Assembly: GCF_001887775.1 (NCBI RefSeq)
Contig: NZ_CP015519.1
Coordinates: forward strand, 2,108,001-2,172,000
From: Syntrophotalea acetylenivorans
Lineage (GTDB): Bacteria; Desulfobacterota; Desulfuromonadia; Desulfuromonadales; Syntrophotaleaceae
Direction: 5' to 3'
Length of the DNA stretch: 64,000 nucleotides
Below the pieces are notes generated by a model. It had not been told where the DNA came from and did no database searches. It worked only from the letters and a program-made list of their open reading frames with translations. Of the stretch, positions 8,817 through 18,280 are shown one piece after another (position 1 is the stretch's first letter; each line of letters begins with the position of its first letter). A program made the translations under genes and the position numbers.

Positions 8817-9173
8817 TCAACCTATCTTTTCTTTACGTTCCTGCTCGGTTTTACAGTCGATACAGAGTTCCGTTACCGGACGGGCCTTCAGGCGAGCGGC
8901 ACCGATCGGTTCCTCGCAGCACTCGCAAGTGCCGAAGGTACCGTTTTCGATGCGAGCCAGAGCATCTCGAATCTTCATGATCAACCGACGTTCACGGTCT
9001 CTGATCCGCAACTCGAAATTGCGATCCGACTCTAAGGACGCCCGATCGGTAGGATCGGGGAAATTACCACCTTCGTCGGTCATCTCGGAAACCGTTTTGC
9101 CGGCCTCCTGAAGCAATTGTTCCAATTGAGATTCCAGAATCTTTTTAAATTCTTCAACCTGTGCTTGTTCCAT
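8817..9173 (-). CDS. dksA: DksA/TraR-family RNA polymerase-binding factor
   Basis: A 118-aa protein with an N-terminal coiled coil whose tip carries the DksA signature DPTDRAS (D40, D43), followed by a four-cysteine zinc finger C83-x2-C86 ... C104-x2-C107. An additional cysteine C85 lies inside the first pair. DksA enters the RNA polymerase secondary channel and, with ppGpp, adjusts transcription of rRNA and biosynthetic genes. At 118 aa it is somewhat shorter than the E. coli protein (151 aa), as is common in this group. It sits between a PH-like membrane protein and a kinase gene on the same strand. Confidence 0.92.
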   Translation of the reverse strand: MEQAQVEEFKKILESQLEQLLQEAGKTVSEMTDEGGNFPDPTDRASLESDRNFELRIRDRERRLIMKIRDALARIENGTFGTCECCEEPIGAARLKARPVTELCIDCKTEQERKEKIG

Positions 9174-9264
9174 ACCAGTACTCCCTTACCAACATTAAGA
9201 AGGGGTAAATGTAAAAGAAAACCTATTTCAAGTCAACTAAAATGGCCGCGTTCAGGCATGCCCC

Positions 9265-9798
9265 TCAGCTACCGGCCAAAAACTGCTGACAGAGGATAAG
9301 CAAGGAAAAAACAACAGCAAACCAGCAGACAATGATGTTGCCATTATGGCACGGCGGGGCTTCAACCAACCCCTTCACCTCGTCACTGACCAAACCACTT
9401 GGGATCCGTTGCAACAGACTCTCAAACAGTGCCGCTACACCGCCATAGGCATTTGTCACCAGCAGAAAGGACTCACCGACCCACAGAGTGACGAACAGCC
9501 GTTTGCGCAAACAAACAGCTTCAACTTCGGTCAAATCAGCAAAAAGCATCCGCCGTCGCCGACCGATACGGCAGACGGTAATCCCTTCCTCGTCGAGCTC
9601 AATACGCCGCAATAGGTTGTCCGCCAACAAACCCGCCAGCAGCACCACCACACCGCCTACAAAGAGGATCTTACCGGTTGGCTGTCCCTGCAACAGGGAT
9701 ACGACCAACAAGGCAAGCTGGACCAGCAACAGAAATCCGAGGGGCAACAGCAAGGCCCGGCGTATCGTAAAGCTCATTCGCTCTGTCATCGATGTCAT
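9265..9798 (-). CDS. Membrane protein with PH-like domain
   Basis: A 177-aa protein: two N-terminal transmembrane helices (about residues 13-36 and 42-62), a beta-rich central segment with ELDEEGITVCR and the typical bPH pattern of hydrophobic strands, and a C-terminal hydrophobic helix (about 157-172). The layout resembles YdbS/bPH-domain membrane proteins. Function unknown. It lies 47 bases after moaC and 91 bases before dksA on the same strand, so co-transcription is likely. Confidence 0.6.
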   Translation of the reverse strand: MTSMTERMSFTIRRALLLPLGFLLLVQLALLVVSLLQGQPTGKILFVGGVVVLLAGLLADNLLRRIELDEEGITVCRIGRRRRMLFADLTEVEAVCLRKRLFVTLWVGESFLLVTNAYGGVAALFESLLQRIPSGLVSDEVKGLVEAPPCHNGNIIVCWFAVVFSLLILCQQFLAGS

Positions 9799-9845
9799 CC
9801 ATTTTTCATCAAGGCCAATAAACCGGACGCCATATCTGCAAAAGA

Positions 9846-10328
9846 TCAGGCGTTGCGCAGATAGGTACCACTCTTGCCGCCATGTTTTTCCATCAAGCGG
9901 ATGGCGTGAATCTCCATTCCCTTATCGACAGCCTTGCACATATCGTAAATGGTTAAAGCTGCGCCTGAAACGGCTGTCAATGCTTCCATTTCAACGCCGG
10001 TATTTCCGGTAACACGAACACGCGCTTCAATTTCGACTCGCCCCTCTCCCGGATGGGGAAAAAAATCGATGGCAATGGAAGTCAACAACAGGGGATGGCA
10101 AAGGGGGATCAACTCGGGGGTCTTCTTGGCCGCCATGATGCCGGCTAAACGCGCCACCGCCAGCACATCGCCCTTGGAAAAATCTCCATCGAGGATCCGG
10201 CCCAGGGTCGACTCCTGCATGCGTACTTCACCGCGGGCAATGGCCAGCCTCTGAGTCGGGGTTTTGTCTCCGACCTCCACCATAATCGCCTTGCCTTCTT
10301 CGTCAAAGTGGGTCAATTGATCGCTCAT
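9846..10328 (-). CDS. moaC: Cyclic pyranopterin monophosphate synthase MoaC
   Basis: A 160-aa protein of usual MoaC length. Together with MoaA it converts GTP to cyclic pyranopterin monophosphate, the first intermediate of molybdopterin. Conserved blocks seen: [56 protein letters not shown] and the C-terminal KHGGKSG containing the catalytic lysines. An AGGAGA-type site lies just upstream of the ATG. It is clustered with radA rather than with moaA, which stands alone at 15.5 kb. Confidence 0.96.
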   Translation of the reverse strand: MSDQLTHFDEEGKAIMVEVGDKTPTQRLAIARGEVRMQESTLGRILDGDFSKGDVLAVARLAGIMAAKKTPELIPLCHPLLLTSIAIDFFPHPGEGRVEIEARVRVTGNTGVEMEALTAVSGAALTIYDMCKAVDKGMEIHAIRLMEKHGGKSGTYLRNA

Positions 10329-10439
10329 CTCTTCTCCTTATCTGAAAGAAACCTTCCCCTTCCACTCACTGCAAAGAGGGAACTCCTTTTGTTTGAAAAA
10401 CATTTACCTCGCCGGCGAACCTGATAAATCATTCGCCGA

Positions 10440-11798
10440 TCAGTCAAAAATCCCATCCAGAACCTGTTGCACATTCGCCACCCCGCTTAGCTTCAACCCT
10501 GGTGGCGCTTCAAGGTTCTTCAGGTTGCCAGCAGGCAGGCAACAGCGTTCAAACCCGAGCCGAGCGGCCTCCATAACCCGTAATTCCGGCCGGGAAACGG
10601 CTCGTACTTCGCCGGCTAAGCCAACCTCTCCAAAGAGAATCAGGCGGGACGGAACCGGACGGTTAAGGTGACTCGAGGCCAGGGCCGCTACAATGCCGAG
10701 GTCGACAGCCGGTTCATCGAGGCGAACGCCCCCGGCAACGTTGAGAAAAATATCTTGAGCCGTTAAAGGAAGACCGATTTTCTTTTCCAGAACGGCTACC
10801 AGCAACGAAACGCGATTATGGTCTATACCGATGGCGGTGCGCCGTGGAGTACCGAAGGAGGTACTGGAAACCAGAGCCTGTAATTCCACCAGAATCGGTC
10901 GGCTCCCCTCAAGGGACGGCACCACCACGCTACCCGCCGAGTCCTCGGGTCGCTCGGCGAGAAACAGTTCCGAAGGATTGGAGACCTCGACAAGTCCCCG
11001 TTCCTGCATCTCAAACACACCGATTTCATTGGTCGAGCCGAAACGGTTCTTGACAGCCCGCAAAATCCTATAGGGGTGGCCGGCGTCGCCTTCAAAGTAC
11101 AAAACCGTATCGACCATGTGCTCAAGCATGCGCGGCCCGGCGATGGCCCCACCTTTGGTGACGTGGCCGGCGATAAAGGTCGAGACCCCCTGCCCCTTGG
11201 CCAACAGCATCAGTCGACCGGCGCATTCACGCACTTGGGCGACGCTGCCGGGAGCCGATTCGAGGGCGGCGGTAAAAATGGTCTGAATGGAATCGACGAC
11301 CAGAAAACGAGGCTTCAGCTCCTCGACCCGTTCGAGAATAGCTTCCAGGGAGGTTTCGGCGCAGATGAACAAGTCGCTTGCTTCGACTCCGAGCCGAGCC
11401 CCGCGCAATTTTACCTGTCGAGCTGATTCCTCGGCGGTAACATATAAAACGGAATCACTGGCGGCAAGGCGATTGGCCGCCTGCAGCAGCAGAGTCGACT
11501 TGCCAATTCCCGGGTCACCGCCAATCAGCACCAGTGAACCAGGCACCACGCCGCCACCGAGCACCCGGTCGAATTCACCGATGCCACAGCAACTGCGATC
11601 CTCTTCGGCAGCAGCAACATCAGCAATACGTTGGGCTGGAGCTGCTGCCGAAACAGACCGGCCCTTGCCAGACGGAGCACCACGCAGCTCTTCGGTCAAG
11701 GTATTCCACTGACCGCAATCCGGACAACGACCAAGCCATTTGGGGCTCTGGTAGCCGCACTGCTGACAGCTATAGATGGTTTTCTGCTTCACATCCAT
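10440..11798 (-). CDS. radA: DNA repair protein RadA
   Basis: A 452-aa RadA/Sms, the expected length. N-terminal C4 zinc finger (C11, C14, C25, C28), Walker A GGDPGIGKST at about residues 93-102, the RadA-specific KNRFGSTNE motif, and a C-terminal Lon-like domain. RadA is a RecA-like helicase that drives branch migration in recombinational repair. It is the first gene of the minus-strand run leading to moaC, and a 300-bp divergent gap separates it from glcD. Confidence 0.97.
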   Translation of the reverse strand: MDVKQKTIYSCQQCGYQSPKWLGRCPDCGQWNTLTEELRGAPSGKGRSVSAAAPAQRIADVAAAEEDRSCCGIGEFDRVLGGGVVPGSLVLIGGDPGIGKSTLLLQAANRLAASDSVLYVTAEESARQVKLRGARLGVEASDLFICAETSLEAILERVEELKPRFLVVDSIQTIFTAALESAPGSVAQVRECAGRLMLLAKGQGVSTFIAGHVTKGGAIAGPRMLEHMVDTVLYFEGDAGHPYRILRAVKNRFGSTNEIGVFEMQERGLVEVSNPSELFLAERPEDSAGSVVVPSLEGSRPILVELQALVSSTSFGTPRRTAIGIDHNRVSLLVAVLEKKIGLPLTAQDIFLNVAGGVRLDEPAVDLGIVAALASSHLNRPVPSRLILFGEVGLAGEVRAVSRPELRVMEAARLGFERCCLPAGNLKNLEAPPGLKLSGVANVQQVLDGIFD

Positions 11799-12114
11799 CT
11801 CCCCGGGAGGGTATCGAGCTTAACGGGCCGAAATAAAACTGGCTGTTCGAGGGCAGGTATTCGAGAATTTGAGCGCGAATAGCAGGGCTATTTGTCGAAA
11901 ATTATCGGAAACATGGACCGGTCAGGCAATTTTGCAATCGGGTCATGGTAAGTCTTGCCCCTCATGATAACGGACCATTCTAGGTCCTTTAACCGGACGC
12001 TGTCAACGACTGCAGAGGCCTGGCGCTGGACGCATCCGGTATCGGTCTGCTAAAATAGGCATTTGCAGCCCAGACCGGCACTTCGAATAAACTGTTAAAG
12101 GATCACCAACCATC

Positions 12115-13497
12115 ATGTTAGAAAACCGCATAATTCGCATTATTGAGGGCATTGTCGGAGAGCAGCACGTCTCCACCGCCGACACCGACCGACTGTGTTA
12201 CTCCTACGATGCCACCCAACGCCAGCATCGCCCCGATGCGGTGGTCTGGCCGAGCAACGCCAAAGAAATCAGCCTGCTGTTGAAAATGGCTAATGCCGAA
12301 GGGATTCCCGTCTACCCACGGGGCGCCGGCAGCGGTTTCACCGGTGGCAGCCTGCCGATCCATGGCGGTTTGGCTCTCGTACTGACCCGCCTCGATGCGA
12401 TTCTGCGTATCGATGAGGAAAACCTGATAGCGGAAGTCGAGCCCGGGGTGGTAACCCGTCAGCTGCAAAAAGCGGTCGAAGCCCTTGGTTTGTTTTATCC
12501 TCCCGATCCCGCTTCGTTGAAATTCAGCACCTTGGGCGGCAACGTCGCCGAATGTGCCGGCGGCCCTCGCTGTGTCAAGTACGGTGTTACCAAAGATTAC
12601 GTTCTCGGACTGGAAGTGGTCACCCCCCAGGGAGACATTATCCGTACCGGTGGCGAAACCATGAAAGGCGTGGTCGGCTACGATCTGACCAAACTGCTGG
12701 TTGGCAGCGAGGGGACCCTCGGCGTAATCACCAAAATCATCCTCAAGCTGTTGCCCTTGCCTGCAGCCAAAAAAACGATGCTTGTACTGTTCGATTCCAT
12801 CGACGGTGCCGCCCAAGCCGTAGCCGCCATCATTGGCGGCAAAATTATCCCCACCACCCTGGAATTTATGGATGGCACCACCATCGACTGCGTACGGCGG
12901 AACACCGACCTGGAATTGCCGCAGGCGGCCCGGGCGGTGCTGATCATCGAGGTCGATGGCGATTCGGCCCTCATCGAAAAACAGGCTGAAACGATTCTAA
13001 AGCTGGTAAATCCTCTCGGCGTGGTCAACACCTGGGTAGCGGCCAACAGCGAAGAGAGCGAAGCGATCTGGCAAGTGCGCCGCAGCGTATCACCGAGCAT
13101 GCGAAAGGTTAACCCGGACAAGTTCAACGAGGATATCTGCGTGCCTCGCAGCCGCCTGCCGGAAATGATCCGCACCATTGAAGCGATCAGCGACAAACTA
13201 CAGATTCCCATTGTCAACTTCGGCCATGCCGGCGACGGCAATATCCACGTCAACATCATGGTCGACACAGCCGAACCGGGCCAGGAACAGAAAGCCAAAC
13301 AGGCCATCGAAGAGATCTTCGCCGCCACTCTCAAACTGGGCGGCACCATGAGCGGCGAACACGGTGTCGGCGTGACCAAGGCACCTTATATTCCCATGGA
13401 ACTGGACCCGGCCGCTGTTGCCTATATGAAGGCTATCAAGAAGGCCCTCGACCCCAACAACATCCTCAACCCCGGCAAGATCTTTCTGCAGGACTGA
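12115..13497 (+). CDS. glcD: FAD-linked glycolate/D-lactate oxidase subunit (GlcD type)
   Basis: A 460-aa FAD-binding_4 plus FAD-oxidase_C protein. The FAD-binding motif PRGAGSGFTGGSLP is at about residues 74-87, VGSEGTLGVIT about 196-206, and the C-terminal metal/substrate block GHAGDGNIHVN about 370-380. Such enzymes oxidise 2-hydroxy acids (glycolate or D-lactate) and hand electrons to an FeS partner. The partner follows directly. The exact substrate cannot be read from sequence. Confidence 0.9.
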   Translation: MLENRIIRIIEGIVGEQHVSTADTDRLCYSYDATQRQHRPDAVVWPSNAKEISLLLKMANAEGIPVYPRGAGSGFTGGSLPIHGGLALVLTRLDAILRIDEENLIAEVEPGVVTRQLQKAVEALGLFYPPDPASLKFSTLGGNVAECAGGPRCVKYGVTKDYVLGLEVVTPQGDIIRTGGETMKGVVGYDLTKLLVGSEGTLGVITKIILKLLPLPAAKKTMLVLFDSIDGAAQAVAAIIGGKIIPTTLEFMDGTTIDCVRRNTDLELPQAARAVLIIEVDGDSALIEKQAETILKLVNPLGVVNTWVAANSEESEAIWQVRRSVSPSMRKVNPDKFNEDICVPRSRLPEMIRTIEAISDKLQIPIVNFGHAGDGNIHVNIMVDTAEPGQEQKAKQAIEEIFAATLKLGGTMSGEHGVGVTKAPYIPMELDPAAVAYMKAIKKALDPNNILNPGKIFLQD

Positions 13498-13523
13498 AAA
13501 GATCCAGGCCGTTGCGAAATACT

Positions 13524-14798
13524 ATGAAACGATTAGACCGACATAAAACCCTCGCCGATTATCGCCAGCAGATGGATCAATGCGTCAAATGCGGGGTCTG
13601 CCGAGCCCACTGCCCGGTTTTTGGCGAAGAAGGCCGCGAGGCGGTTGTGGCCCGCGGCAAGGTCACTCTGGCCCATGCTCTGCTCAACAAAGAGATAGAG
13701 CCTGATCCGCTGCTAAGCGAAAACTTTTCCAAATGCCTGCAATGCGGCAAATGCGTCCGTCGCTGTCCCACGCAGGTACCGGTGGATGACATCGTGCTGG
13801 CCGCCCGTCGGGAAATCGTCGCTCGTCGCGGCCAATCCCTGTTTGGGCGCAGCCTGACATCCCTGTTGCGCCGGCCACGCCTGATGCATCTATTGGCAGG
13901 CAGCGCTCGCCGCGCCGCTCGCCTGCTGTTTCGACGGGTACCGCAGAAAAGCGGCTTGCGACTGCGCTTTCCGGCCCCCTTTATCGACCGCCAACGCAGC
14001 CTGCCAGCATTGGCAAAAAGGCCCTTTCGCCGCCGCCATCCCGAGTTCATTGCCGGTCAGCCGGACCAGCCAATAATCGCTTTGTTCACCGGCTGCATGG
14101 TCAACTACCTGTATCCGGAAATCGGCGAAGGAGCTTTAAAAGCCCTGGCCGCCCTCGGCTTTAACGTGATTATCCCCAAAGACCAGGGCTGCTGCGGCCT
14201 ACCTGCCCTCTCCGCAGGGGACGGCACCAGCGCCAGCGAACTGGCGGCCCGAAACCTGCGGGCCTTTGGCGAACACCAGCCGGACCAGATCGTCACTCTT
14301 TGCGCCTCCTGCCATAGCGGTCTGACCCACCACTTCAAGGACCTCGGCCCCGACTACGAGGCCTTGGCGGAGCGGGTCGTCGATATCAACGACCTGCTCG
14401 TCAGCCAGGGGCTGGAAGAAGTTCTGCAGCAATTACCGCAAGCAACCCAAAAGCCGAAGGTCACAGTGCATACACCCTGCCATCTGCGCAACAGCGGTCT
14501 CGACGAACCACCCAAAAAATTATTGGCCGCTCTACCGACTATCGAACTGGTGAAGATGAACAAGGCCAACGCCTGCTGCGGCCTGGGCGGCACCTTCTCC
14601 GTCCATCACTACCAAACCAGTCGTCAACTCGGTGCGGCAAAGGCCAACGCGGTCAAAGAAAGCGGCGCCGATCTGGTAGCCACAGCCTGTCCCGGCTGCA
14701 TCATGCAGTTGCAGGACAGCCTCGATCAGGCGGATTTGCCGCAGCGAGCCTGTCATGTGCTGGAGTTGGTTGGAGAGGCGCTGGAGGAGAAATCGTAA
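13524..14798 (+). CDS. glcF: FeS oxidoreductase, GlcF/CCG-domain type
   Basis: A 424-aa partner of the FAD subunit. Two [4Fe-4S] motifs lie near the N-terminus (CVKCGVCRAHCPVF and CLQCGKCVRRCP), followed by two CCG domains with TGCMVNYLYP/GCCGLPA/CASCHSG and HTPCHLR/ACCGLGGTF/TACPGCIMQL. It passes electrons from the flavin to quinone or another membrane acceptor. The ATG at 13524 is used; an in-frame TTG at 13512 is equally open, and neither has a clear Shine-Dalgarno site. Only 26 bases separate it from the FAD gene, so the two form an operon. Confidence 0.9.
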   Translation: MKRLDRHKTLADYRQQMDQCVKCGVCRAHCPVFGEEGREAVVARGKVTLAHALLNKEIEPDPLLSENFSKCLQCGKCVRRCPTQVPVDDIVLAARREIVARRGQSLFGRSLTSLLRRPRLMHLLAGSARRAARLLFRRVPQKSGLRLRFPAPFIDRQRSLPALAKRPFRRRHPEFIAGQPDQPIIALFTGCMVNYLYPEIGEGALKALAALGFNVIIPKDQGCCGLPALSAGDGTSASELAARNLRAFGEHQPDQIVTLCASCHSGLTHHFKDLGPDYEALAERVVDINDLLVSQGLEEVLQQLPQATQKPKVTVHTPCHLRNSGLDEPPKKLLAALPTIELVKMNKANACCGLGGTFSVHHYQTSRQLGAAKANAVKESGADLVATACPGCIMQLQDSLDQADLPQRACHVLELVGEALEEKS

Positions 14799-14832
14799 TA
14801 CCGGCGGCGCCCAAAGACGTGGGAGGGGCTTT

Positions 14833-15075
14833 AGGTTTTACGTTTTACGCCTCACGATTTACGGTTTTCAACCCCTGAGAGTGCCGCCGAACGCAGGGAT
14901 TTTAATCCGGAGAAGAAAGACGTCTGAGCGTAGCGAATCTCGTCTTTCCCGGATTAAAATTTCCGAAGTGAGGGGACCCGCCAGAGGCGGGCCAACGGTG
15001 GGGCCGCTTTCTTTTGCTTACTTTTCTTTCGTCGGTACAAAGAAAAGTAAGCCGCCCGGCCGGGCGGAACCGGCC
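14833..15075 (+). repeat. Dispersed palindromic repeat family A, copy 2
   Basis: Matches 17893-18150 nearly base for base in long blocks: a TTTTACG...TTACGG start, GGATTTTAATCCGGA, the AAAGACGTCTGAGCG module, its partner CTCGTCTTTCCCGGATTAA, and the 33-nt palindrome at 15018-15050 followed by GCCGCCCGGCCGGGCGGAACCGG. It fills the gap between glcF and the triheme cytochrome gene, ending about 50 bases before that gene. Confidence 0.85.
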
Positions 15076-15125
15076 GACTTTAAAGGCTGGTGTGGATCAC
15101 TTCTCCAATCACAGGAGGCAATACA

Positions 15126-15428
15126 ATGAAACTTTTTTTGATTGGGCTATTACTGCTTGCTGCAACAGGCACCGCCCTGGCAGTTTACCGCAGCCAGAGC
15201 ATTACCTATTCCGGAGGCGGCGCGGGAGCCGTCGTTTTCAGCGGCGAACACCATTCGCAACCCTGCTCGAATTGCCACAACCCGGAGGTCTTTCCCCAGA
15301 TGCAGCAGGGCGCAACACCCATCACCATGAAAGCCATCGGCGATGGCAAACTTTGCGGAAGTTGCCACAATGGCAGCCAGGCTTTTACCAGTCAGGGCAA
15401 TTGCCAGCGCTGCCATGACCAGCCATAA
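15126..15428 (+). CDS. Small periplasmic triheme c-type cytochrome
   Basis: A 100-aa protein with a cleavable signal peptide (MKLFLIGLLLLAATGTALA) and three haem-binding CxxCH motifs: CSNCH, CGSCH and CQRCH, plus additional histidines (GEHHSQPC) that can serve as distal ligands. Size and motif count resemble cytochrome c7-type electron shuttles of Desulfuromonadales, although the haem spacing is not the classical PpcA one. The ATG is chosen because AGGAGG lies eight bases upstream. It is a single-gene unit closed by a strong terminator. Confidence 0.88.
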   Translation: MKLFLIGLLLLAATGTALAVYRSQSITYSGGGAGAVVFSGEHHSQPCSNCHNPEVFPQMQQGATPITMKAIGDGKLCGSCHNGSQAFTSQGNCQRCHDQP

Positions 15429-15458
15429 GCCAAAGAATCGGCAACCCGTACAAACGAG

Positions 15459-15492
15459 AACGGGGCGCCAGTTGGCGCCCCGTTTGTTTTTT
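15459..15492. terminator. Rho-independent terminator
   Basis: Eleven-bp GC-rich stem AACGGGGCGCC / GGCGCCCCGTT with four-base loop, then TGTTTTTT. It ends the cytochrome transcript and also lies just after the convergent moaA gene. Confidence 0.9.
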
Positions 15493-15513
15493 AAACGATG
15501 ATTAGAGATAGCA

Positions 15514-16494
15514 TTAACCGCCGATGCCATGCATGCGGCGTTTGCCCTGCCGAAATTTGTCTTCGCCGATGTGATGCCGCTTGGGCTTGGCACAGGCGGC
15601 AGTTCGCAACAACGCCTCCAGCTCCTCATCGGAGGCCTGATGACGCAGTGCATCGCGCATATCGAGTTCTTCGGTGGAAAAGAGACAGGGACGTACGCGA
15701 CCATCAGCCGTAAGACGCATGCGGTTGCACTCGCCGCAGAAGTGATCGGAGATGGCCGGAATCACACCGATCCGTCCCGGGCTGTCGGGATAATGAAACA
15801 TGCGAGCCGGACCACTCGGTCCCTGGCGCAGCAAGGGGATCAGCTTAGCAACCTTGCCTAATTCTTCGAGGATCGCTGTCGCCGGAAACATATGCTCGGG
15901 GGTAAAATCGAGTCCGCCACTGACCGGCATGAACTCGATAAAACGTATTTCCCAGGGATTTTCCAGCGCCAGGCGGGCAAAATCACCGATTTCATCGTCA
16001 TTGACCCCTTTAAGAGGCACCATGTTCACCTTAAGGGGAGTCAGGCCGGCCGCATCGGCCTCGTACAATCCAGCCAACACCTTGTTCAGTCCCGGACGGC
16101 GGGTAATATAGGTAAAGCGGTCCTCACGCAACGAGTCCAGGCTGACATTAACCCGGGAGAGTCCGGCTCGGCGCAGATCGGCAGCCATTTCCGCCAGCAA
16201 CAGCCCGTTGGTGGTCAGGGTGATTTCCGGCCTTGTCGGCAAAGCCCCCAGCTCCCGGATAAAATCGACGATACCCCGACGCACCAGAGGTTCGCCGCCG
16301 GTCACTCGAATCTTTTTTACTCCGCAGCGGGTAGCGGCATGGGCAACCCGCAGCAACTCCTCATAGGAGAGAACATCCACGTGACCGATGGCATCGACTC
16401 CGTCGGCCGGCATACAATAGCGGCAACGCAAATTACATCGATCAGTAACAGAGAGTCGTAGATACTCTATCTTGCGCCCGAAAGTGTCTTTCAC
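15514..16494 (-). CDS. moaA: GTP 3',8-cyclase MoaA
   Basis: A 326-aa radical SAM enzyme that starts molybdopterin biosynthesis. The N-terminal cluster motif is C20-x3-C24-x2-C27 (DRCNLRCRYCMP); the C-terminal [4Fe-4S] site is CGECNRMRLTADG with RPCLF. The chain ends in GG, as in active MoaA proteins. Works together with MoaC at 9.8 kb. It stands alone on the minus strand. Confidence 0.97.
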   Translation of the reverse strand: MKDTFGRKIEYLRLSVTDRCNLRCRYCMPADGVDAIGHVDVLSYEELLRVAHAATRCGVKKIRVTGGEPLVRRGIVDFIRELGALPTRPEITLTTNGLLLAEMAADLRRAGLSRVNVSLDSLREDRFTYITRRPGLNKVLAGLYEADAAGLTPLKVNMVPLKGVNDDEIGDFARLALENPWEIRFIEFMPVSGGLDFTPEHMFPATAILEELGKVAKLIPLLRQGPSGPARMFHYPDSPGRIGVIPAISDHFCGECNRMRLTADGRVRPCLFSTEELDMRDALRHQASDEELEALLRTAACAKPKRHHIGEDKFRQGKRRMHGIGG

Positions 16495-16742
16495 GGCGGC
16501 TCCTCGCGATTACAGGATAACGTTGTTTTACAAATCAAAACTCAGAATATCACCTTTTCTGGTCGGGGAGCAACCTTCTTGTGCAACGACAGTTTTGCTT
16601 CGGGCCTTGTAACAACAGGTACCGGCGTGATAATTTCTCTTTTCCGCACAACAAAAGATTCAAAGCAATCAGTGAAATCCGGGTGCGGAATCTCGCAACA
16701 GGCGAGCAATATCAACCATCAGTCAGCTTGGAGAACCATCGA

Positions 16743-17720
16743 ATGAGTAAAGCCCTAGGACTTCTTTCCGGCGGCCTCGACAGCATGTTGGCCGCTATGG
16801 CCCTCAAACGGCAAGGAGTCGATGTCACCGGAATCGTCTATGTCACACCCTTTTTCGGCGCTGAACGAGCCCGGATAGCCGCGCGTCAAATCGGTATTCC
16901 ACTGATCGTCAAGGACATCAGTGATATTCATCTGGAAATGTTGAAAGCCCCCCGCTATGGCTACGGTCGCAATCTTAATCCCTGCATCGACTGCCATGCC
17001 ATGATGTTCCGCATCGCCGGCGAAATGATAAAACAAGGAGACTTCGACTTTCTCTTTTCCGGCGAGGTCCTTGGCCAACGTCCCATGAGTCAGAACGCCA
17101 ACGCCCTCAAGGCCGTAGCCAAGCACGCCGGTTGCGGCGACCTGATTCTGCGCCCTTTGAGCGCTAAGCTTCTTCCCATCACCCCCGTCGAGGAGCAAGG
17201 CCTGGTCGATCGCGAGCAACTGCTCGATATCCAGGGGCGCAGCCGACGTCCGCAGGAAGCCCTGGCCCGTGAGTGGGGGCTCAAGGACTACCCGAGTTCC
17301 GGCGGCGGCTGTCTGCTCACGGAGAAATCCTTCACCAACCGCCTGCGGGACCTTCTCACCCATCAGCCCGACTGTACCCCGCGGGATGTCGAACTGCTCA
17401 AGGCCGGCCGCCAGTACCGTTTGTCGCCCAAGGCCAAACTGACCCTGGGCCGAAACCTCCAGACCAACGAAAAAATTCAGGAACTGGCTACCAGCGGACA
17501 CACCCTGATGCGCGCCGCCAACTTCAGCGGCCCCACCGGCCTGGTTAGCGGCCAGGCTGCTGAGCAAGATATTCCAGTAGCTGCGGCTATTGTGGCGGCC
17601 TATGGCAAGGGACAAAAAGAGACGCAGGTCAAAGTGCTCTGCACCCGGGGTGATGAGCGCTGGCAGGTGGAGGTAGCGCCCATGGGGCGGGAGGAAATCG
17701 AAGAGTATCTTGTGCCCTGA
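16743..17720 (+). CDS. PP-loop ATPase, tRNA-thiolation-like (ThiI/MnmA-related) protein
   Basis: A 325-aa protein starting with an ATP-pyrophosphatase P-loop SGGLDS at residues 9-14, as in MnmA/ThiI sulfur-transfer enzymes. A CxxC pair (NPCIDCHAMM) and a single GGGCLLTE cysteine are visible and may be the sulfur-carrying residues. The C-terminal third looks like an NFACT-R/DUF814-type RNA-associated domain, an architecture typical for delta-proteobacteria. Likely a tRNA-modifying sulfurtransferase-like enzyme, substrate unproven. The ATG is favoured over longer in-frame starts because the upstream extension looks non-coding. Confidence 0.75.
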   Translation: MSKALGLLSGGLDSMLAAMALKRQGVDVTGIVYVTPFFGAERARIAARQIGIPLIVKDISDIHLEMLKAPRYGYGRNLNPCIDCHAMMFRIAGEMIKQGDFDFLFSGEVLGQRPMSQNANALKAVAKHAGCGDLILRPLSAKLLPITPVEEQGLVDREQLLDIQGRSRRPQEALAREWGLKDYPSSGGGCLLTEKSFTNRLRDLLTHQPDCTPRDVELLKAGRQYRLSPKAKLTLGRNLQTNEKIQELATSGHTLMRAANFSGPTGLVSGQAAEQDIPVAAAIVAAYGKGQKETQVKVLCTRGDERWQVEVAPMGREEIEEYLVP

Positions 17721-17842
17721 CCCCAGCCGTATTGTTCTTTAGAGACTATTAAACACTCAACACCGCGGGGTTGCGGCCCCGCCCGACGCCCTACTCTTTT
17801 TTCGCGCCAAAAAAGAGTAGGCAGAAAAAGGCGCCCCGGCTC

Positions 17843-18155
17843 CTTGCCCTGCGGGTACCCTGCGCTGCGTCACAGGGGGTGGGAGGGGCACCAGATTTTA
17901 CGTATTACGCTTTACGCCTTACGCTTTACGCCTTACGGTTTTAAACCCCTGTGAGTGCCGCCGAACAGAGGGATTTTAATCCGGACCAGAAAGACGTCTG
18001 AGCGCAGCGAATCTCGTCTTTCCCGGATTAAAATCCCGAAGTAAGGGAATCCGCCGCAGGCGGACAAACGGTGGGGTCGCTTTCTTTTGATTACTTTTCT
18101 TTCGTCGATACAAAGAAAAGTAATCCGCCCGACCGGGCGGAACCGGTCGAATTGT
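17843..18155 (+). repeat. Dispersed palindromic repeat family A, copy 3
   Basis: The longest copy. It begins with CCTTGCCCTGCGGGTACC and GCGTCACAGGGGG (also present, inverted, in the 1.9-2.45 kb region), contains a repeated TTTACGCCTTACG run, then the same modules as copy 2, and the palindrome at 18091-18123. A further hairpin CTACTCTTTTTTCGCGCCAAAAAAGAGTAG lies just before it at 17791-17820. Together these fill the 560-bp gap between the PP-loop gene and ettA. Confidence 0.85.
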
Positions 18156-18280
18156 TAATGACTCATCAGCAGAAACTTGACACGAACCGCACCAAACTAT
18201 TACATAATCCGACAAAACGTAAACACTAATCTGTGGGCTTGAAAGAACCGCCCAAACCCAAAATACAGGAGACGCTTAGC

